A DNA stretch of 7,409 nucleotides from the NCBI GenBank assembly GCA_949127705.1, contig CASBQJ010000316.1, positions 1 through 7,409 on the forward strand, given 5' to 3'. The translations under genes and the position numbers were made by a program. Position 1 is the first letter of the stretch. Every line of letters begins with the position of its first letter. Source of the stretch: Synechococcales cyanobacterium PMM_0085. GTDB taxonomy: Bacteria; Cyanobacteriota; Cyanobacteriia; Elainellales; Elainellaceae. The notes beneath the pieces were generated by a model. The model saw only the letters and a program-made list of their open reading frames with translations, was not told the origin of the DNA and did no database searches. Below, piece after piece: positions 4,710 to 7,409 of this stretch.

Positions 4710-7409
4710 ATGTTACGAAAACAAGAGACCTCGATCATGACGTTGGCGCTGCTAGTTACCCTAGCCGCTGCCCATAGCCCTTTAAGCGCGCTTTTGGCGG
4801 TTGACCCGGCTCTGGCACAATCTCCATCTCCCCCCACGGCCTTCCCGCTGCCGTCAACTCTGCCCAACGACCTGCTGGTGAAGATTGATGGCTCTAGCAG
4901 TATGGCCGTCGTCAATCAAAGTCTCAAAAATCGGTTTGAGAATCAGTATCAAGGCACCACGGTTGAGCTAGCGGCGGCTGGCACGGATGCCGCATTAAAA
5001 GCCTTATTAGACGGACAGATTGACTTGGCGGCGGTGGGTCGCTCCCTGACAGCGGCAGAAAAGAGCCAGGGGTTGAGCGAAGTTCCCATTAGCCGAGAAA
5101 AGATCGCCATCATTGTCGGGCCGAATAATCCGTTTAGTGGCGATTTGACCTTTGAACAATTTGCCAAAATGTTTCGGGGTGAAATTACCGATTGGTCGCA
5201 GGTCGGCGGAGCGCCGGGGCCAATTCGGTTTGTCGATCGACCCGATTCTAGCGATACGCGGCTGGCGCTGAGTCGATATGCGGTGTTCCAGGTGGCACCG
5301 TTTGAGACTGGAGCCACTACAACCCAGGTGGCAGCCGATGATACGGCAGCGGTGATTCAAGAGCTGGGGGCAGATGGCATTAGCTATGCGATCGCCAGCC
5401 AAGTGCTAGACCAAGCCGGGGTGGTGAAAATTGTGCCCATGCACAAAACCCTGCCCGACAATCCCAAGTATCCCTATTCTCAGCCTCGGGGCTATGTGTA
5501 TAAAGCAGCGCCCAGTCCGGCGGTGCTGGCATTTTTGGGATTTGCTACCTCTGCGGCAGGCCAAGCGGCGATCGCCCAGTCTCGGCAAGTAGAGGCAGCA
5601 GCGATCGCCCCCACTGCTCCGGCCACCCCTGCGGCGATCGCCACACCCATTGCACCTGGCACCCCAGTTCCAGACGCCGTGGCATCCCCAGAGGTCGTGG
5701 CAGCTCCCCCGGTAGCGGCAGCTCCAGATGGAGCCGCTGTGCCGGCTACTGACAAGGGTGCAGGCTGGCTGCTGTGGCTACTGCCGCTGCTGGCATTGGT
5801 CGGTGGAGGGTTGTGGTGGTGGCTCAAAGGGCGTCGCCCTGAGCCAGCGGTTAGCCCAGCGGTTAGCCCTGCACCCGTCGCAGTTCCTCCTGCCACAGTT
5901 CCTCCTGCCGCAGGGCTTCCGGGCGTGGCAGCAGCAGAACCAGCGACACCTCCCATCGCCGCAGTCGCTTCACCCAGTGCAGTGATAGAGCCACCGCCTG
6001 TGGTGGCAGCACCGGGGTTGGTGAATGGAACGGCGCTGGCAGCCGGAGCGGCAGCAGTCGGAGCGATCGGAGCAGCAGGAGCCGTCGGGGCGATCGCCCT
6101 AGGTGCCGCCCTAGTCGGTAAAACCTCGCCCAAAAGCCAAATTATTTTGACCCCTCGTAGCACTAACGATGCCTATGCCTACTGGGAAACTCCCGAGGCG
6201 CATAAGGCTGAACTGCGAGAAAAAGGCGGACAAGATCTAACGCTGCGGCTGTACGACGTTACCGATATTGACTTAGACCAACAGCCTGCCCATAGCGTCC
6301 AGAGCTACAGCGTGGCTGAGCTAGATCAAGATCGGCATGTGCCGATCCCGGCTACCGATCGAGATTACCTGGCAGAAATTGGTTACTGGACAGCAGGCCC
6401 GCAATGGCTGTCGCTGGCTCGCTCCAATCCCGTTCGGGTAGCAGCAGCGATCGCCCCTTTTGTTTCCCCTGTCGCACCAGAGCCAGAACCACCCGTGACT
6501 GAAGCAGCCCCAGACCCTACGCCCATCGCCATTCCTCCAGCAATTCCTCCGGCGGTACCAGAAACGCCGCCAGTCACACCGCCACCCGGTGACGTCAACA
6601 TCCCACCGCTCGCAGCCGTTTTGGCAGGTGGAGCCGCCATGGCGGCGGCGGCGGCGTTAGACCGTTCTCCTGAGGCAGAACAGTCGATGGTAGAAGCGAC
6701 CAAGTTTGATGTCGGGCAAACGGACTTGTCTGCTGAAGACTTGGCCGACGTCGATGCTGGGTTAGCAGACTTGCCAGAGGGCTATGGCGAGAGCCGGATT
6801 GTCTTGATGCCGCGCGACCCGCAGTGGGGCTATGCCTACTGGGATATTCCAAATGAGCACCGTGAAGCTATACGGCAACGCGGCGGACAGCGACTGGCCT
6901 TGCGCCTATACGATGTGACCTCGTTGGATATCAACAGTCAACGCCCCCATAGCTTGCAGCAGTACGAATGCGATGAACTGGCGAGAACTTGGTACGTGCC
7001 AATTCCGGTCAGCGATCGCGACTACCTAGCCGAAATTGGCTACCTGACGCCGACCGGAGACTGGTTGCTGCTGGCGCGCTCCAACCCGGTGCGGATTCCC
7101 CCGATCTACCCGTCAGACTGGTTTGAAGATCAGTTTATGGCCCTAGAGTGGAACAACGACCTAGCGGGCAGAACCTTCCTCACCCTGATTCCACCCGACC
7201 AGCGGACAGCAGAAATAGAAAACCCGCTCTACGATGAAATCTTTGGCATGGCGCAGGCTGCCGAGTCAATGCGCCTAGCAGGATCTTTGTTTGGCTCCAT
7301 GCAGCAGGTACCCGGTTCGGTATTTGGCTCCATGCAAATGGCGTCGGGCAGTGCCCTAGAGTATGGATCAACTGGATTTGTGCCAATTGGATTTGTCCCC
7401 GGAGCGGTC
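4710..7409 (+). CDS. Membrane-anchored PstS-like substrate-binding protein with two DUF4912 domains (3' incomplete)
   Basis: Open from 4686 to the window end with no stop; 900 codons visible from ATG 4710. ATG 4737 is an alternative, but 4710 supplies the basic n-region (MLRKQ) of a signal peptide with core MTLALLVTLAAA and an ALA cleavage site near residue 36. Residues 53-290 resemble the PstS-like binding fold: NDLLVKIDGSSSM, ELAAAGTDAALKALLDGQIDLAAVGR, VPISREKIAIIVGPNNP and FAKMFRGEITDWSQVGG. An Ala/Pro linker (291-350) leads to a transmembrane helix (352-372) followed by KGRR, suggesting a cytoplasmic C-terminus. Two DUF4912 copies lie at 475-577 and 695-796, sharing AYAYW/GYAYW, LRLYDVT, DRDYLAEIGY and LARSNPVR. 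Ala/Gly hydrophobic stretches at 438-470 and 632-650 could be extra membrane segments or linkers. The C-terminus is Gly/Ser/Met-rich. The ligand is unknown; phosphate is only a family guess. No permease or ATPase subunit follows within the window, so a sensing or scaffold role is more likely than import. Confidence 0.9.
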   Translation, partial: MLRKQETSIMTLALLVTLAAAHSPLSALLAVDPALAQSPSPPTAFPLPSTLPNDLLVKIDGSSSMAVVNQSLKNRFENQYQGTTVELAAAGTDAALKALLDGQIDLAAVGRSLTAAEKSQGLSEVPISREKIAIIVGPNNPFSGDLTFEQFAKMFRGEITDWSQVGGAPGPIRFVDRPDSSDTRLALSRYAVFQVAPFETGATTTQVAADDTAAVIQELGADGISYAIASQVLDQAGVVKIVPMHKTLPDNPKYPYSQPRGYVYKAAPSPAVLAFLGFATSAAGQAAIAQSRQVEAAAIAPTAPATPAAIATPIAPGTPVPDAVASPEVVAAPPVAAAPDGAAVPATDKGAGWLLWLLPLLALVGGGLWWWLKGRRPEPAVSPAVSPAPVAVPPATVPPAAGLPGVAAAEPATPPIAAVASPSAVIEPPPVVAAPGLVNGTALAAGAAAVGAIGAAGAVGAIALGAALVGKTSPKSQIILTPRSTNDAYAYWETPEAHKAELREKGGQDLTLRLYDVTDIDLDQQPAHSVQSYSVAELDQDRHVPIPATDRDYLAEIGYWTAGPQWLSLARSNPVRVAAAIAPFVSPVAPEPEPPVTEAAPDPTPIAIPPAIPPAVPETPPVTPPPGDVNIPPLAAVLAGGAAMAAAAALDRSPEAEQSMVEATKFDVGQTDLSAEDLADVDAGLADLPEGYGESRIVLMPRDPQWGYAYWDIPNEHREAIRQRGGQRLALRLYDVTSLDINSQRPHSLQQYECDELARTWYVPIPVSDRDYLAEIGYLTPTGDWLLLARSNPVRIPPIYPSDWFEDQFMALEWNNDLAGRTFLTLIPPDQRTAEIENPLYDEIFGMAQAAESMRLAGSLFGSMQQVPGSVFGSMQMASGSALEYGSTGFVPIGFVPGAV
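5568..5641 (+). repeat. Three HIP1 octamers at exact 33-bp spacing
   Basis: GCGATCGC begins at 5568, 5601 and 5634, each 33 bases (11 codons) after the last, and each encodes A-I-A in the linker after the binding domain. HIP1 abundance is the main evidence that the host is a cyanobacterium. The regular spacing could come from an old 33-bp duplication, although the sequence between octamers is not obviously conserved. Confidence 0.8.
6132..7097 (+). repeat. Duplicated DUF4912 domain (6132-6440 and 6792-7097)
   Basis: The two roughly 102-residue copies align by eye with at most trivial gaps and a little over half identical residues. Conserved blocks in order are PR.....YAYW, RGGQ/KGGQ, LRLYDVT, HS.Q.Y, EL, VPIP, DRDYLAEIGY and LARSNPVR. 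They are separated by an Ala/Pro-rich linker (residues 578-694). The similarity indicates an internal duplication or strong co-conservation within the family. The molecular role of DUF4912 is not known to me. Confidence 0.85.
7290..7336 (+). repeat. 14-bp direct repeat coding FGSMQ, 33 bp apart
   Basis: TTTGGCTCCATGCA occurs at 7290-7303 and 7323-7336, in frame, within the protein repeats SLFGSMQQVPG and SVFGSMQMASG. This is the start of a Gly/Ser/Met-rich C-terminal tail that runs past the window end. Confidence 0.8.

Noticed and set aside
5492..6163. Minus-strand open frame of 223 codons, Ala/Gly/Thr-rich
   Set aside because: It is the complement of the Ala/Pro-rich linker of the SBP-DUF4912 gene, which has recognisable domains on both sides in the + frame; GC-rich linkers leave antisense frames open.

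Overview
The window is almost certainly from a cyanobacterium. The HIP1 octamer GCGATCGC, a cyanobacterial genome signature, occurs 15 times by my count in 7.4 kb (starts at 46, 901, 1156, 1371, 1694, 1869, 2947, 4495, 5388, 5568, 5601, 5634, 6090, 6447, 7012), where chance predicts far fewer than one. The moderately high GC and the family of SBP-DUF4912 proteins would fit a Leptolyngbya/Synechococcales-like lineage, but the genus is only an inference. All genes I can support are on the + strand. I see no tRNA, rRNA, CRISPR array or insertion sequence.

Positions 2-3718 carry a tightly packed group. The first reading frame (2-739, start outside the window) encodes a very acidic, repeat-rich, probably disordered protein segment. 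It ends at a TAG four bases after an uninterrupted run of ten A residues (724-733). The next frame (754-3501) begins with about 200 residues of the same acidic, low-complexity style and then an Hsp70/actin-fold (ASKHA) ATPase domain. It has only a GTG candidate start with no ribosome binding site. A -1 slip on the A10 run, or one extra A in the transcript, fuses the two frames into a single large acidic-tail ATPase. This is the most interesting signal in the window. A small 75-codon gene (3491-3718) overlaps the ATPase stop by 11 bases.

After 55 bases comes a small secreted protein of unknown function (3774-4253) with a good Shine-Dalgarno and a clear signal peptide. Its gene is followed by a convincing intrinsic terminator (4298-4332), which probably closes the whole group.

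The 456-base intergenic region 4254-4709 holds the terminator, a second hairpin-plus-T-run, a 9-bp tandem repeat, a 22-24 bp dyad, a perfect TATAAT box and a 12-bp perfect palindrome, so it looks like a regulated promoter region.

From 4710 to the window end runs an incomplete gene (900 codons visible, no stop). It encodes a signal peptide, a PstS-like periplasmic substrate-binding domain, an Ala/Pro linker, a transmembrane helix and two DUF4912 domains separated by further Ala/Pro-rich linkers. No transporter subunits lie next to it in the window, so it looks more like a membrane-anchored binding or sensing protein than an ABC importer component. The four products (acidic ATPase, small protein, secreted protein, membrane-anchored binding protein) could form a cell-envelope-associated system, but that link rests only on proximity.
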